Positions 1 through 8,493 are shown, counted from the first letter of the stretch. The stretch is 56,580 nucleotides of DNA from Lachnospiraceae bacterium (GCA_900759665.1 CAAEWE010000032.1:1-56580), one strand, 5' to 3'. Translations and numbers: made by a program. The notes: a model not told the origin generated them from the sequence alone.

Positions 1-20
1 CTAAAATGGTATAAAAATAA

Positions 21-74
21 GGACTAAATTAGGCATAACCCCTTGATTTTACTGGGTTTCATCTAACTTGGTCC
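21..74. repeat. Nested inverted repeat next to a truncated regulator
   Basis: Outer arms are GGACTAAATTAG (21-32) and CTAACTTGGTCC (63-74), matching at 10 of 12 positions as an inverted pair. Inside them AACCC (37-41) faces GGGTT (54-58). The repeat ends ten bases from the stop codon that truncates the neighbouring regulator. This could be a recombinase site or element end, but no recombinase gene is present in the window. Confidence 0.4.
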
Positions 75-83
75 TATTATAAC

Positions 84-212
84 TCAAACACCATTCTCCC
101 ATTTTGACACTGCCCTATCCGTTATTCCAAGTTTTTCTGCAAGATTTACTTGCGTCATTCCCTGTTCTTTTCTACATGATGCAATAAATTTTCCTATTTT
201 AATTTGATTCAC
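84..212 (-). pseudogene. Truncated XRE-family DNA-binding regulator (42 aa)
   Basis: Reading from a GTG start at 212, with an AAAGGGGG ribosome site just upstream, gives 42 residues that match the N-terminal helix-turn-helix of Cro/CI-type regulators: IGKFIASCRKEQGMTQ, then LAEKLGITDRAVSKWENG. The frame stops where a normal family member continues with a full fifth helix and an effector or dimerisation domain. The stop lies next to the inverted repeat at 21-74, so an insertion or rearrangement probably removed the rest. The fragment might still bind DNA, but a remnant is more likely. Confidence 0.6.
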
Positions 213-348
213 GTTGGTTCCCCCTTTCATCACTGAATCATAGCTGAATTAATGACAAACTTACACGAACTATCCGTTGATTTTTGTGTTTCAACCACAA
301 GTTGATTACTCGATAACATAGAAGATGTATTTATTAATACAACACAGA

Positions 349-522
349 TCACTTATTCTTATCTTTAAAAATCAAACTAAATGCAACACCAAAACTAATG
401 CCCAGACATATGCCTATACAAATTCCTGCTACACTCTTTAATATATTTACAAAACATACACTCCATAAAAATGCCATTGCAATTCCAATAATTAAACCAA
501 TTATTATATTCTTATTTTTCAT
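349..522 (-). CDS. Small two-helix membrane protein (57 aa), unknown
   Basis: This short frame starts at ATG 522 behind GAGAGGAATAAGAT. It begins with a lysine/asparagine-rich leader, followed by two Gly/Ile-rich hydrophobic stretches at about residues 6-24 and 28-53, and ends with KDKNK. The glycine spacing suggests helix packing, as in small membrane peptides. I do not recognise the family. It lies between the truncated regulator and the tRNA cluster in AT-rich DNA that looks accessory. It has a ribosome site and no internal stops. Confidence 0.5.
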   Translation of the reverse strand: MKNKNIIIGLIIGIAMAFLWSVCFVNILKSVAGICIGICLGISFGVAFSLIFKDKNK

Positions 523-687
523 ATCTTATTCCTCTCTATAAAGTATATAGCAATATCTCAGATATCACTAATGGACAAATATATAACAAATTATTTTTTC
601 TTTGTTTCCAAGTACATTATATCAGTCAAGGCATATTTTTACCAGTCAGATCCCCACGAAATACCAAACGCCTTTTTCGCCCTCCCC

Positions 688-730
688 GAAAAAAACAAAA
701 ACCCCTGCAGACCGCTGTCTGCAAGGGTTT
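688..730 (-). terminator. Rho-independent terminator of the tRNA operon
   Basis: On the minus strand AACCCTTGCAGAC pairs with GTCTGCAGGGGTT around an AGCG loop, followed by TTTGTTTTTTT. It starts eight bases after the tRNA-Gln gene, so it ends the whole tRNA transcript. Confidence 0.9.
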
Positions 731-737
731 CCTCGTA

Positions 738-809
738 CTGGGCTAACCAGATTCGAACTGGTGAATGCAGGAGTCAAAGTCCTGTGCCTTACCGCTTGGC
801 GATAGCCCA
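738..809 (-). tRNA. tRNA-Gln (anticodon TTG)
   Basis: The acceptor stem TGGGCTA/TAGCCCA, the TTCGAAT T-loop and the anticodon loop CTTTGAC (TTG) define a glutamine tRNA reading CAA. No 3' CCA is encoded. It is the last tRNA of the five-gene operon and lies directly before the terminator. Confidence 0.95.
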
Positions 810-897
810 TTATTCTATTGTGCTTTCCTCCGCATTTCCCGAAAAGCACCATTTATAACAAAAATCCCTGCTATAACTTCTATAACAAGGATTCTAA

Positions 898-972
898 GGT
901 GGATACTGGGATTCGAACCCAGGGCCTCCAGAGCCACAATCTGGCGCGCTAACCAGCTGCGCTATACCCACC
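898..972 (-). tRNA. tRNA-His (anticodon GTG)
   Basis: The anticodon loop is TTGTGGC (GTG). The 5' end carries the extra G at position -1 facing discriminator C73, the identity mark of histidine tRNAs. Acceptor, D, anticodon and T stems all pair. Confidence 0.95.
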
Positions 973-1063
973 ATAAATATAATGTGGCGAACTTTCCGCT
1001 GGTACGAAAAGCTGCTTACTTAATAAAATCAGAGATATCTGCAACAGCATCCTCTCTGATCAA

Positions 1064-1137
1064 CGTGCCAGAAGGGATTCGAACCCCCGACAAACGGCTT
1101 AGAAGGCCGTTGCTCTATCCAACTGAGCTACTAGCAC
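1064..1137 (-). tRNA. tRNA-Arg (anticodon TCT)
   Basis: Anticodon loop CTTCTAA (TCT) lies on an ACGGC/GCCGT stem. The acceptor stem GTGCTAG/CTGGCAC pairs, with G as discriminator. It reads the AGA arginine codon. It is third in the operon. Confidence 0.95.
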
Positions 1138-1141
1138 AAAG

Positions 1142-1212
1142 AGCGGGTGATGGGAATCGAACCCACGTATCCAGCTTGGAAGGCTGGTGTTCTACCATTG
1201 AACTACACCCGC
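1142..1212 (-). tRNA. tRNA-Gly (anticodon TCC)
   Basis: Acceptor GCGGGTG/CACCCGC, anticodon loop CTTCCAA (TCC) on a CCAGC/GCTGG stem, and T-loop TTCGATT. It reads GGA. Confidence 0.95.
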
Positions 1213-1270
1213 ATAAATTGGAAAGCCCAAAATCAACTTCCCTATATTAAATTTATAACTTGCGTCACAA

Positions 1271-1345
1271 TCGGGGTGACAGGATTCGAACCTGCGACCC
1301 CCTGATCCCAAATCAGGTACACTAGCCAAACTGTGCCACACCCCG
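1271..1345 (-). tRNA. tRNA-Pro (anticodon TGG)
   Basis: Acceptor CGGGGTG/CACCCCG, with anticodon loop TTTGGGA (TGG) on a CCTGA/TCAGG stem. It is the first tRNA after the promoter at 1380-1408. Confidence 0.95.
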
Positions 1346-1379
1346 AAAAGTTTTAAGTCATTTCCGTGACGCAAGTAAG

Positions 1380-1408
1380 AGTATATTACACTCCGTCCAA
1401 AATGTCAA
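1380..1408 (-). promoter_or_regulatory. Sigma-A promoter of the tRNA operon
   Basis: The minus strand carries TTGACA (1408-1403), a 17-base spacer and TATACT (1385-1380), a near-consensus housekeeping promoter placed to transcribe all five tRNAs. It lies just downstream of the DUF951 stop, so the tRNAs do not depend on that gene's promoter. Confidence 0.9.
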
Positions 1409-1427
1409 CACTTTTTTTCGAATTTTT

Positions 1428-1622
1428 TTAATTTTTTTCTTCTTTTTTTTCAAGAAATCCCCGGAAGCCCTTTTCTACCTGCTTTCTGGGCAGCATAACA
1501 CGATGTCCGCATCCCATACATTCCATTTTAATGTCCATACCAACCCGTACCAGCTTCCAGCGATTTTCTCCACATGGATGCTGTTTTTTCATTTTGATCA
1601 CATCACCGACATGAAGCTCCAT
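1428..1622 (-). CDS. DUF951 family protein (64 aa)
   Basis: This is a small basic protein conserved across Firmicutes. The sequence shows the family signature: a start like VGDVIKMKKQHPCG, a WKLVRVGMDIKMECMGCG core with a CxxC pair, and HRVMLPR near the C-terminus. The single cysteine pair and the many basic residues suggest metal or nucleic-acid binding, but no function is established. It is usual length. A GCGGGG ribosome site precedes the ATG. A TATAAT at 1769-1764 could be its -10 box, though the matching -35 is poor. It sits immediately upstream of the tRNA promoter. Confidence 0.9.
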   Translation of the reverse strand: MELHVGDVIKMKKQHPCGENRWKLVRVGMDIKMECMGCGHRVMLPRKQVEKGFRGFLEKKEEKN

Positions 1623-1956
1623 TGCTATTTCCCCGCTTTCTTCTTATTTTTCTTGTTGTTGTTCATCATAACATTTTCCCTGTTACCTTGCAAATATCTA
1701 TCTCAACAGTTATTGATCCAAAATTTGAAAATTGAGCTTGCATAAAATGCCAGAAAGATGTATATTATACTTTACAAGGTAGTTTTTATTACTACGTGTA
1801 TTATTTTCTTTTACCACTTATTGTCATATGCATCATATGTCATTTTTTTATTACAAAACTTGACACTGTAAAACACACTATCCGCTTCTGAGCGAAAGCA
1901 GATAGTTCCAATGGCAATCGCCTTTTCATGATAAACGCTTAGAAATGGGGGATATT
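1623..1956. other. Intergenic region between DUF951 and hlyIII (divergent)
   Basis: I found no convincing gene in these 334 bases. They hold a TATAAT on the minus strand (1769-1764), probably for DUF951, and a hairpin on the plus strand at 1878-1905 (CTATC-GCTT against AAGC-GATAG). A TTGACA at 1860-1865 has no acceptable -10 box at normal spacing. The hairpin lies in the leader of the downstream gene and could be regulatory, but it matches no riboswitch I know. Confidence 0.4.
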
Positions 1957-2682
1957 ATGACGACACTTACAAATTCACAATCTTATCCGGGTGCTGCCGC
2001 TATTTCACAATCTCCGGCTGTTTCCCACACAACATTCCGCTTAAAGGATCCGGCCAGTGCTATCACACATTTTATCGGAATGGTCGCCGCCGTCTCCGCA
2101 GCACCATTTCTGTTAGAGAGGGCTGCCCAGGCTGGTCAGATCAAAAGCCTGATATCCAGTCTCTTGTTTATTGTGAGCATGATCCTGCTGTATGGTGCCA
2201 GTACCTTTTACCATGCAATTATTACCAATGACAGGGCAACGCTTCTGCTGAAAAAGCTGGATCACATTATGATCTACTTCCTGATCGCCGGAAGCTATAC
2301 CCCGGTCTGCATGCTGGTTCTGCCTTCCTCCATCGGTACACCTCTGTGTCTGATCGTCTGGGGGCTTGCCCTTGCGGGACTGTTCCTCACGGCAGTCTGG
2401 GTGGATTCTCCAAAATGGCTGAACTCTACCATTTATATTGCCATGGGCTGGCTTTGCATTTTTGCAATCCGCAGCATTTACCACTATATGTGCCCACAGG
2501 CTTTCTTCTGGCTGTTTGCAGGCGGCGTGATCTACACCATCGGCGGCGTGATCTACGCCTTAAAACTCCCTATCTTTAACCGGCTTCACCCGGGCTTTGG
2601 CGGCCATGAAATCTTTCACCTCTTTGTTATGGGCGGCAGCCTCTGTCACTTTATTATGGTGTACAGCTATCTGTTAAAATAA
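1957..2682 (+). CDS. hlyIII: Hemolysin III / PAQR family membrane protein
   Basis: This is a 241-residue seven-helix membrane protein of the hemolysin III (TrhA/YqfA) family, related to eukaryotic PAQR receptors. Family features seen are the early DPASAITHFIG, the SxxxH in YGASTFYHA near residue 85, HIMIYFLIAGSYTP in the middle, and GGHEIFHLFVMGGSLCHF at the end. These histidines form the family's putative metal site. The function in bacteria is not settled; homologues are linked to membrane homeostasis and, in some species, cell lysis. I chose the second ATG because GGGGGA lies seven bases before it; the upstream ATG at 1945 overlaps that ribosome site. It is a single-gene unit. Confidence 0.9.
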   Translation: MTTLTNSQSYPGAAAISQSPAVSHTTFRLKDPASAITHFIGMVAAVSAAPFLLERAAQAGQIKSLISSLLFIVSMILLYGASTFYHAIITNDRATLLLKKLDHIMIYFLIAGSYTPVCMLVLPSSIGTPLCLIVWGLALAGLFLTAVWVDSPKWLNSTIYIAMGWLCIFAIRSIYHYMCPQAFFWLFAGGVIYTIGGVIYALKLPIFNRLHPGFGGHEIFHLFVMGGSLCHFIMVYSYLLK

Positions 2683-2703
2683 CGACCGATATTTTCTAAG
2701 AGC

Positions 2704-2733
2704 ATAAAAAAGGGCAAAACCAACGTTTTGCCC
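2704..2733 (-). terminator. Terminator of the family 5 binding protein gene
   Basis: On the minus strand GGGCAAAAC and GTTTTGCCC pair around four bases and are followed by TTTTTT. It lies about 75 bases after the stop at 2809. The plus-strand side has no T run, so it mainly serves the minus-strand gene. Confidence 0.85.
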
Positions 2734-2808
2734 TCCAAGAATTGCTTCGCAATGCTCGTTGGCTTCCCTCTACGCTACGAGCATTTTCCTATACACGGCT
2801 TGCTTTCA

Positions 2809-4812
2809 CTACTTCATCTCTACCAGCTCAATATCCTGCGTCCAGTCATAATACGGACTGATATCCTGTGCCACGGTTTCCAGATTGACTCTTGCCGTAC
2901 TGAATACGGTCAGATTACGTTCCTGATATACCGGGACTTCTACCGCCCAGTCCATGATCTTTTCGTAGCTCTGTGCATATAATGAAATGCTCTTTTTGAG
3001 CTGTACTGTATGCATACTGTCCTCGATATACTCGTCCAGATCACTATCCTTGATCCGGAAATAATTACGGCTTCCTGCCTTCTTGTCCTTCTTGAGATGA
3101 CTGTGATACATCGCATACATATCTCCATTGACGGAGGTTTCTTCCTTGCCGCACCAGATCTGAGCAGTTCCCTTCTGCAGATGCCGGGTAAGTTTTTTCT
3201 TGCTGCATCCCTCGCGAAGCTCCAGTTTTAAGCCAATCTGGCGAAACAGTTTCTGGGCATTTCTTGCTATCGTAAGCATCCCCTGTTCCTGCGTATCCCC
3301 CGGAATGTAAATAGCATATTTCTTTTGGGTGTTTTCCGGCATCTCCGTTACCACTCCTTTTTTTATCTTAAAACCAGCTTTCTTTAAATATCCGGCCGCA
3401 GCTTTGCATGCCGCCTGTGCACGCTCGTCTACGCTCATATTACTGTTATAGATCACATTGCCATCTATGTCTTTATTAAACGCCTGTTGATACTCCTCAT
3501 CCTCTTCCTGCGGAACGGACCAGGATATCCGGGATGCCGGATAATCAATCACTGCTGCACCTTTCTGGCTAATCTCCACCATATTGCCTCTGTTACAACT
3601 GAATAGAATAGCAAAAGCCTTGCGTAGATTCTTGGAACGTGTACTGTCCGGTTTTCCGTCTACACATACCTCCCTGGCATTCATGCCTATATAATGATAA
3701 TAATCACCATCCCATAATTTGCCGCCATAGACACGACCGGTCAGCTTGCCACTGGAATTCTCCTCCGTGATAATATCCATGACACTGTTGGATGCACTCA
3801 TATCCACGACATCAAAATCACCATTGGTCAGAGCCTCCAGTTTCTGCACGTCCGACGATCCTTTCACTTCCTTTAACTGGATAAATGCCGTCTCAGGACA
3901 CCCGCGATAATACTTTTCATTGGCTTCATAGTAGACAATGCCTTTTTCATATTTAATATATCGATAAGGTCCTGCTCCAAAAGGTGCATTTTTCTTTTTG
4001 ATCAGACTGGAAATATCTCCCTTTTTAAACCCAAAACTTCCTGCCAGCACATTAAATTCTTTCTTGTTTCCATAAAACTGCAGGGAACAGATCGGTATAT
4101 TTAATGACATTAACGCATTACGGTCATACCCCTTTACCGTAACCTTCACCTTGTAATCTGCCAGTTTTTCAATGCCTTCGATATCAATGGAACTCTTTTT
4201 ACGCTCCTTTTCCGCACCAGAAACTCCTCGGTACTGCTCCAGCCCAAGGATTGGCAGCGATCCGAAGGTTTCTGCCCCTTTATAGCTGCTGTCTGCAAAT
4301 GCATACATGGAAAAGATCACATCATCGATCGTAACCGGTGATCCATCACTAAAGGTCAGATCCTTTCGCAGGGTAATAATATACGATGTGATATCCTTCT
4401 TTTGATCCCGCCGTATTTTAATATTGGCCGATCCCTCATACTGGAAAGAATCCCCGTTAAAACGGCGTTTCTCCCCCTGGATCGCATGCTTTACCACAGC
4501 ACCTTCTCTATCGAAGGTCAACAGGCGCAGCTGCGTCAGATCCACAACTCTCTGATCAGCTTTCCCGGTTACCGCAAATGGATTAAACTGCTTGTCTAAT
4601 GTATCACAGGCAACAACCAATGGCACATCCGACTTATCTTTTCCCTTTCCTCCCGCCTCAACCTTCGGCAATGTCGTTGCCTTTTCCGAGGACACATCCT
4701 CCGTTGCTGCCGGTTTATCCTTTTTATCTTTATTGCCGGAACATCCGGTCCCACTGACTGATACGCATACGATCAGTGCCAGTGCCAGCCCCTTTTTCCA
4801 TAAATGACGCAT
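2809..4812 (-). CDS. ABC transporter family 5 substrate-binding lipoprotein
   Basis: A 667-residue lipoprotein of the peptide/nickel-binding family 5 (OppA/DppA-like). A basic start, a hydrophobic segment and a GTGC lipobox near residue 24 give the lipidation site, followed by a Lys/Asp/Glu-rich tether. Family features include DPLDKQ-like VACDTLDKQFNPF near residue 70, LTFSDGSPVTIDDVIFS near 150, and GAGPYRYIKYEKG near 290. It is longer than the usual 520-560 residues. No permease or ATPase genes of an Opp system lie nearby, so it must use components encoded elsewhere or act as a sensor. GGGAGG precedes the ATG. The ligand cannot be read from sequence, but oligopeptides are most likely. Confidence 0.85.
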   Translation of the reverse strand: MRHLWKKGLALALIVCVSVSGTGCSGNKDKKDKPAATEDVSSEKATTLPKVEAGGKGKDKSDVPLVVACDTLDKQFNPFAVTGKADQRVVDLTQLRLLTFDREGAVVKHAIQGEKRRFNGDSFQYEGSANIKIRRDQKKDITSYIITLRKDLTFSDGSPVTIDDVIFSMYAFADSSYKGAETFGSLPILGLEQYRGVSGAEKERKKSSIDIEGIEKLADYKVKVTVKGYDRNALMSLNIPICSLQFYGNKKEFNVLAGSFGFKKGDISSLIKKKNAPFGAGPYRYIKYEKGIVYYEANEKYYRGCPETAFIQLKEVKGSSDVQKLEALTNGDFDVVDMSASNSVMDIITEENSSGKLTGRVYGGKLWDGDYYHYIGMNAREVCVDGKPDSTRSKNLRKAFAILFSCNRGNMVEISQKGAAVIDYPASRISWSVPQEEDEEYQQAFNKDIDGNVIYNSNMSVDERAQAACKAAAGYLKKAGFKIKKGVVTEMPENTQKKYAIYIPGDTQEQGMLTIARNAQKLFRQIGLKLELREGCSKKKLTRHLQKGTAQIWCGKEETSVNGDMYAMYHSHLKKDKKAGSRNYFRIKDSDLDEYIEDSMHTVQLKKSISLYAQSYEKIMDWAVEVPVYQERNLTVFSTARVNLETVAQDISPYYDWTQDIELVEMK

Positions 4813-4890
4813 AGGTACCTCCCAAAATCATATATATTCTTCTCCATGCTTTTTAGAATACCACACAAACGATTTTTGGGCAACCCAAAA

Positions 4891-4922
4891 GGGCTGCCTG
4901 ACAGTTTCCTGCCAGACAGCCC
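4891..4922 (-). terminator. Terminator of the sugar transporter operon
   Basis: Just past the last permease gene, GGGCTGTCTGGCAG pairs imperfectly with CTGTCAGGCAGCCC around a GAAA loop on the minus strand, followed by TTTT. A second small hairpin (TTTTGGG/CCCAAAA) follows at once. Together they should stop most transcription before the family 5 binding protein gene. Confidence 0.65.
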
Positions 4923-4997
4923 CATATACAATGAGAAAGAGAGGATCATTGTACTATCAGGTCCTGCCGGATATCCCTATCCGGGGTACGATGGGCA

Positions 4998-5876
4998 TCA
5001 GCCCTTTACGCTTCCCAATGCAACACCCTGTACAATATGTTTTGAAAGTATCAGATAAACGATGATAACCGGGAATATAGAAAACGCGATCATCATGTAA
5101 ACCTGACCCATATCAAACTTTAAAAAGTCTGCACTACGCAAGTTCGCAATCAATACCGGAAGTGTCTTTTTCTTGTCATCCGTTAAAATAAGGGATGGAA
5201 TGAAGTAGTTATTCCAGCTTGTTACAAATGCGAAGATTGCCTGTACTGCAATTGCCGGCTTCATGATCGGAAGGATCATCTGATTGAAGGTACGGAACTC
5301 TCCGGCACCATCCATACGGGATGCCTCGATAATCTCAATCGGCAGTGATGACTCCATGTACTGCTTCATGTAGAAATACGTTACCGGTGAAGCCACAGCC
5401 GGTACGATCAATGGAATAAAACTGTTCATCAAGTTCATCTTCATGATCAGCTGCAGGAAACCAAGAGCGGTAACCTGAGTTGGGATCATCATGATCATCA
5501 GGATGAAAGTATGCATAAACTTCTTTAACTTAAAGGTATACACATGAAGTGCATACGCTGTCATTGTCGAAAAATAAGTGGTTAATACAGCACTCAGTGC
5601 AGCAATGATAACACTGTTGACCAAACCATTCCAAACCGGCTGAGAACCATTGATGATCGTGTTGTAAAAGTTCTTAGCAAAGTTTGTACCAGGAAGTGCA
5701 TGGAAACCTAACTGAATCTCACTATGCGTTCTGGTGGCATTTACGAAGAGTACGTAAAACCAGAACAGACATAAAATCGTAATGATGATCAGAACGATAT
5801 ATGCAATCGCACGGCGTGCATGAATGCCAAATCCCTCTTTTGTAATCTCATCACTTGGTGTTCTTGAATTCGCCAT
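4998..5876 (-). CDS. Carbohydrate ABC transporter permease, MalG-type
   Basis: A 292-residue inner-membrane permease of the CUT1 sugar importer class. It has six predicted helices: one at about 25-45, then the rest between 85 and 290. The coupling-loop motif EASRMDGAGEFRTFNQMILP near residue 180 contacts the ATPase. The short non-polar C-terminus is typical of MalG/GanQ/MsmG proteins. AAAGGAGG precedes the ATG, and only two bases separate it from the upstream permease, so the two are translated together. No ATP-binding subunit follows, which fits systems that share an MsmK-type ATPase encoded elsewhere. The sugar is unknown. Confidence 0.93.
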   Translation of the reverse strand: MANSRTPSDEITKEGFGIHARRAIAYIVLIIITILCLFWFYVLFVNATRTHSEIQLGFHALPGTNFAKNFYNTIINGSQPVWNGLVNSVIIAALSAVLTTYFSTMTAYALHVYTFKLKKFMHTFILMIMMIPTQVTALGFLQLIMKMNLMNSFIPLIVPAVASPVTYFYMKQYMESSLPIEIIEASRMDGAGEFRTFNQMILPIMKPAIAVQAIFAFVTSWNNYFIPSLILTDDKKKTLPVLIANLRSADFLKFDMGQVYMMIAFSIFPVIIVYLILSKHIVQGVALGSVKG

Positions 5877-5878
5877 CG

Positions 5879-6799
5879 TTAATCCTCCTTTTTCTGTGCA
5901 AATGCCTTAAACACGATCAAGCTCAGGATACCCGTGATAATAAACATTACAACGGACAATGCTCCACCCATACCGTAGTTCTTACTAAACAGGTGCTTGT
6001 TCAAGTACATGATCAGTGTCATTGTGGTCTGAGTTGGCTGACCGGTTCCGTTTGTCAAAATCTGAGGAACATCGAACATCTGCAAACCACCAATCAAGGA
6101 AGTAACTAAAACGTAAACCATAATCGGTCTTAACAGCGGCATGGTAATCTGCCAGAATACCTGAGTAGATGTAGCTCCATCCACCTCGGCAGCCTCAAAC
6201 AGTGATGGATCAATACCCATCATACCTGCCATCAACAGGATCGTTGTATTACCAAACCACATCAGGAAGTTCATGAAAGCAACCAGACCTCTTGCACTCC
6301 ACTTATGAGATAAGAAGTGGAATGGCTCTTTCAGTATACCAGCACCTGTCAGCATAGCATTTACAGGGCCTGTATCTGCAAATAATGCGAAGAACAGCAT
6401 TGCAAATGCAGATGCCATGATCAGGTTTGGCAGATAAATAACTGTCTTGAAGAAACGGGAGCCTTTAATATTCAGTCTCATATCGGAGAACCATGCTCCC
6501 AGGATCAATGATACAATGATCTGTGGAACAAAACCAAGCACCCACATGATCAAAGTATTTCTTAAATACAACCAGAAGTATCCTCCAGCAAATAACTCCT
6601 TGTAGTTATCCATCCCTACAAAGTTCGGACCGACCTGAACCAGACCGGAACGGAAGTTTTCATAAAAACTGTTGTAGATGGTACTAATCAAAGGAATCAA
6701 CTGGAAAATGACGTATACAACAACAAACGGAATCAGGAAAATGTAACCCCATTTATTGTGTTTTTCAACTTTTCCTCGTCTCTTTGGAGATGTGCTCAT
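5879..6799 (-). CDS. Carbohydrate ABC transporter permease, MalF-type
   Basis: A 306-residue permease, the partner of the MalG-type protein, forming the CUT1 transmembrane channel. A basic N-terminus (SPKRRGKVEKHNKWGY) precedes the first helix, and FNPxF-like NSFYENFRSGLV sits in the first outer loop. The coupling motif EAAEVDGATSTQVFWQITMP is near residue 205. I placed the start at ATG 6799, seven bases after AAGGAGAG; a longer frame up to 6859 runs through the intercistronic hairpin and lacks a ribosome site. Gene order binding protein, MalF, MalG is standard for these operons. Confidence 0.93.
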   Translation of the reverse strand: MSTSPKRRGKVEKHNKWGYIFLIPFVVVYVIFQLIPLISTIYNSFYENFRSGLVQVGPNFVGMDNYKELFAGGYFWLYLRNTLIMWVLGFVPQIIVSLILGAWFSDMRLNIKGSRFFKTVIYLPNLIMASAFAMLFFALFADTGPVNAMLTGAGILKEPFHFLSHKWSARGLVAFMNFLMWFGNTTILLMAGMMGIDPSLFEAAEVDGATSTQVFWQITMPLLRPIMVYVLVTSLIGGLQMFDVPQILTNGTGQPTQTTMTLIMYLNKHLFSKNYGMGGALSVVMFIITGILSLIVFKAFAQKKED

Positions 6800-6828
6800 T
6801 CTTTTTCTCTCCTTTTTTAGGTATAAAA

Positions 6829-6858
6829 TGTGCCTGCCTACGTCCGTAAGCAGGCACA
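6829..6858 (-). promoter_or_regulatory. Intercistronic hairpin after the binding-protein gene
   Basis: TGTGCCTGC-CTACG pairs with CGTAAGCAGGCACA around a two-base loop, followed on the minus strand by TTTTATA. It lies between the binding protein and the first permease gene. Such stem-loops commonly protect the upstream mRNA or attenuate transcription, so that the binding protein outnumbers the permeases. Confidence 0.7.
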
Positions 6859-6891
6859 TCCAGATTCATGTTACATTTTTACGCCTGATGA

Positions 6892-8313
6892 TTAGTGTGA
6901 AAGCTCAGGGTACTTAGTCACTACTGACTGATAGAACTGATCCAGAGCTGCATCGTAATCAGCGTTGCCATCAAAGTAATCCTTCATAGCCTTCTGGAAC
7001 TCCTCGTTACATCCCTGATCATAAGATGACAGGTTGCTGAGGTCGATGCTCTCGATACCGTCACAGAAGATTGGAAGTGGATTCTGTCCACCAAGGATAG
7101 AGTTCTTGAAGCTCTTATCCTTAGAAAGCTTATCCATTACAGACTTGTTGTTTACGAAGTCGTTATATTTCTTAACGATGTCTGTCATGATTGACTCATC
7201 TGTTGTCATCTTCTCGATGATATCCTTTACAAGAGAAGAGTTATCTGTGCCGTTTGCACCACAGATCCATGTACCGCCCCAATAGAAGCTCTGAGGTCCC
7301 TTGCAGAGAGCCCATCCGCCGTCTTTACCAACGGAACCAGCCTTATCAGCACTCATTGAGAAGTTGAAGAGCCAAGCTGGTCCAAAGTATGCAAATACGT
7401 TGCTGTTCTTCATGAAGCCCTTGCTCCAGTCAGAAGACCAAAGATCATATGTAGCTGTCTCTTTGTTATCAACCATCTCCTTGGACATATCAACCCAAGT
7501 CTTGATGTTCTCATCAATGTTGATCTTACCATCCTCTACCCACTTAGATGTTACGTTGTTAGAGAATACACGGTATGCATCGTTTACAGATGCTGTTGCA
7601 AGATATCCTTTGTCTTTCAGCTTAGCTGCTGCCTCTTTGAAAGCATCCCAGTCAGAGAAGATTTCCTGAATCTTATCAGGCTCGTCTGTTCCGAATACCT
7701 TCTTTGCGATGTCACGACGGTAGATCATACCACCCGGGCAAGCCTGCCATGAAGAACCCTTAAGAGCTCCCTTGGAATCTCTTACGATATCCTGTGTGTA
7801 CTTGTACTGGTTTGAAAGTGAATCCTCAGAAACACCAAGATCATTTACAACATCTACTGTGTAATCTGAGTTTACATACTTCAGTGCATAATCAGCCTCA
7901 ACAAGGAACATATCAACCTTATCGTCTGCCTTGGCATCTGCCTGGTTCAGAAGTGCCTGATCCAGTGCATCCTGATAAGCATTGTCCTGGTTAGTAACCA
8001 TGGTCCATTTAACATTTACATCGCCGATCTTACCTGTCCACTTACCGGTTTTCTTATATCCCGGATAATGAGCAGCGACACGATCTCTGAACTCCTCGTT
8101 CCAAACACGGATGTTAAGAACCTTACCACCATCAGAAACCTGAGCTGTAGATCCGCTCTCGGATGTTGCGCTTGAAGCACCACCACTTGTTGCAGTATTG
8201 TCTGTTCCCTTGTTTGTGTCCTTGTTTGTGTCGTCTGAAGAACCGCCGCAGCCTGTCAACATTGTTGCAGCCATTGCTGTACACAGAAGTACACTTAATA
8301 CTTTCTTTCTCAT
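6892..8313 (-). CDS. Sugar-binding lipoprotein, extracellular SBP family 1
   Basis: A 473-residue lipoprotein that captures the sugar for the downstream permeases. It begins MRKKVLSVLLC, has a TMLTGCGG lipobox (Cys at residue 22), then a Ser/Thr/Asp-rich tether to about residue 60. The mature part has family 1 features: an early beta strand VLNIRVWNEEFRD, YRRDIAKKVFG near residue 195, YFGPAWLFNF near 310 and WGGTWICGANGT near 345. Several Trp/Tyr residues would stack on a sugar ring. It is first in the operon, behind a sigma-A promoter and a 10-base palindrome. The ligand is not identifiable; an oligosaccharide is likely. Confidence 0.92.
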   Translation of the reverse strand: MRKKVLSVLLCTAMAATMLTGCGGSSDDTNKDTNKGTDNTATSGGASSATSESGSTAQVSDGGKVLNIRVWNEEFRDRVAAHYPGYKKTGKWTGKIGDVNVKWTMVTNQDNAYQDALDQALLNQADAKADDKVDMFLVEADYALKYVNSDYTVDVVNDLGVSEDSLSNQYKYTQDIVRDSKGALKGSSWQACPGGMIYRRDIAKKVFGTDEPDKIQEIFSDWDAFKEAAAKLKDKGYLATASVNDAYRVFSNNVTSKWVEDGKINIDENIKTWVDMSKEMVDNKETATYDLWSSDWSKGFMKNSNVFAYFGPAWLFNFSMSADKAGSVGKDGGWALCKGPQSFYWGGTWICGANGTDNSSLVKDIIEKMTTDESIMTDIVKKYNDFVNNKSVMDKLSKDKSFKNSILGGQNPLPIFCDGIESIDLSNLSSYDQGCNEEFQKAMKDYFDGNADYDAALDQFYQSVVTKYPELSH

Positions 8314-8433
8314 AAAAAGCCTCCTCTAAATTAAATTGTTTGCTTTATATTTATGCTGCACCCACAGCAGAAATATCATGGTATCACCATTCTTAAAATG
8401 TAACCATCTTTACGAAAATGATTACGTTGTTTA

Positions 8434-8443
8434 GGAACGTTCC
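8434..8443. promoter_or_regulatory. Perfect palindrome, candidate repressor operator
   Basis: GGAACGTTCC is a perfect 10-base palindrome with a central CG, the shape bound by LacI-family repressors. It lies just downstream of the -10 box, inside the transcribed leader of the sugar-binding protein gene. No LacI regulator is encoded nearby, so this is inference from position and symmetry. Confidence 0.45.
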
Positions 8444-8464
8444 CTCAACTTTTTCCGTAAGACC

Positions 8465-8493
8465 ACTATAACACACGTCGGCAAATTATACAA
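8465..8493 (-). promoter_or_regulatory. Sigma-A promoter of the sugar transporter operon
   Basis: On the minus strand TTGTAT (8493-8488), 17 bases, TATAGT (8470-8465). The start codon at 8313 lies about 145 bases downstream, leaving a long leader that contains the palindrome. Confidence 0.75.

Noticed and set aside
765..1250. 161-residue plus-strand frame
   Set aside because: It runs straight through four tRNA genes on the other strand, so it is a chance frame.
1860..1888. TTGACA as the hlyIII promoter
   Set aside because: No acceptable -10 box occurs at 16 to 18 bases.
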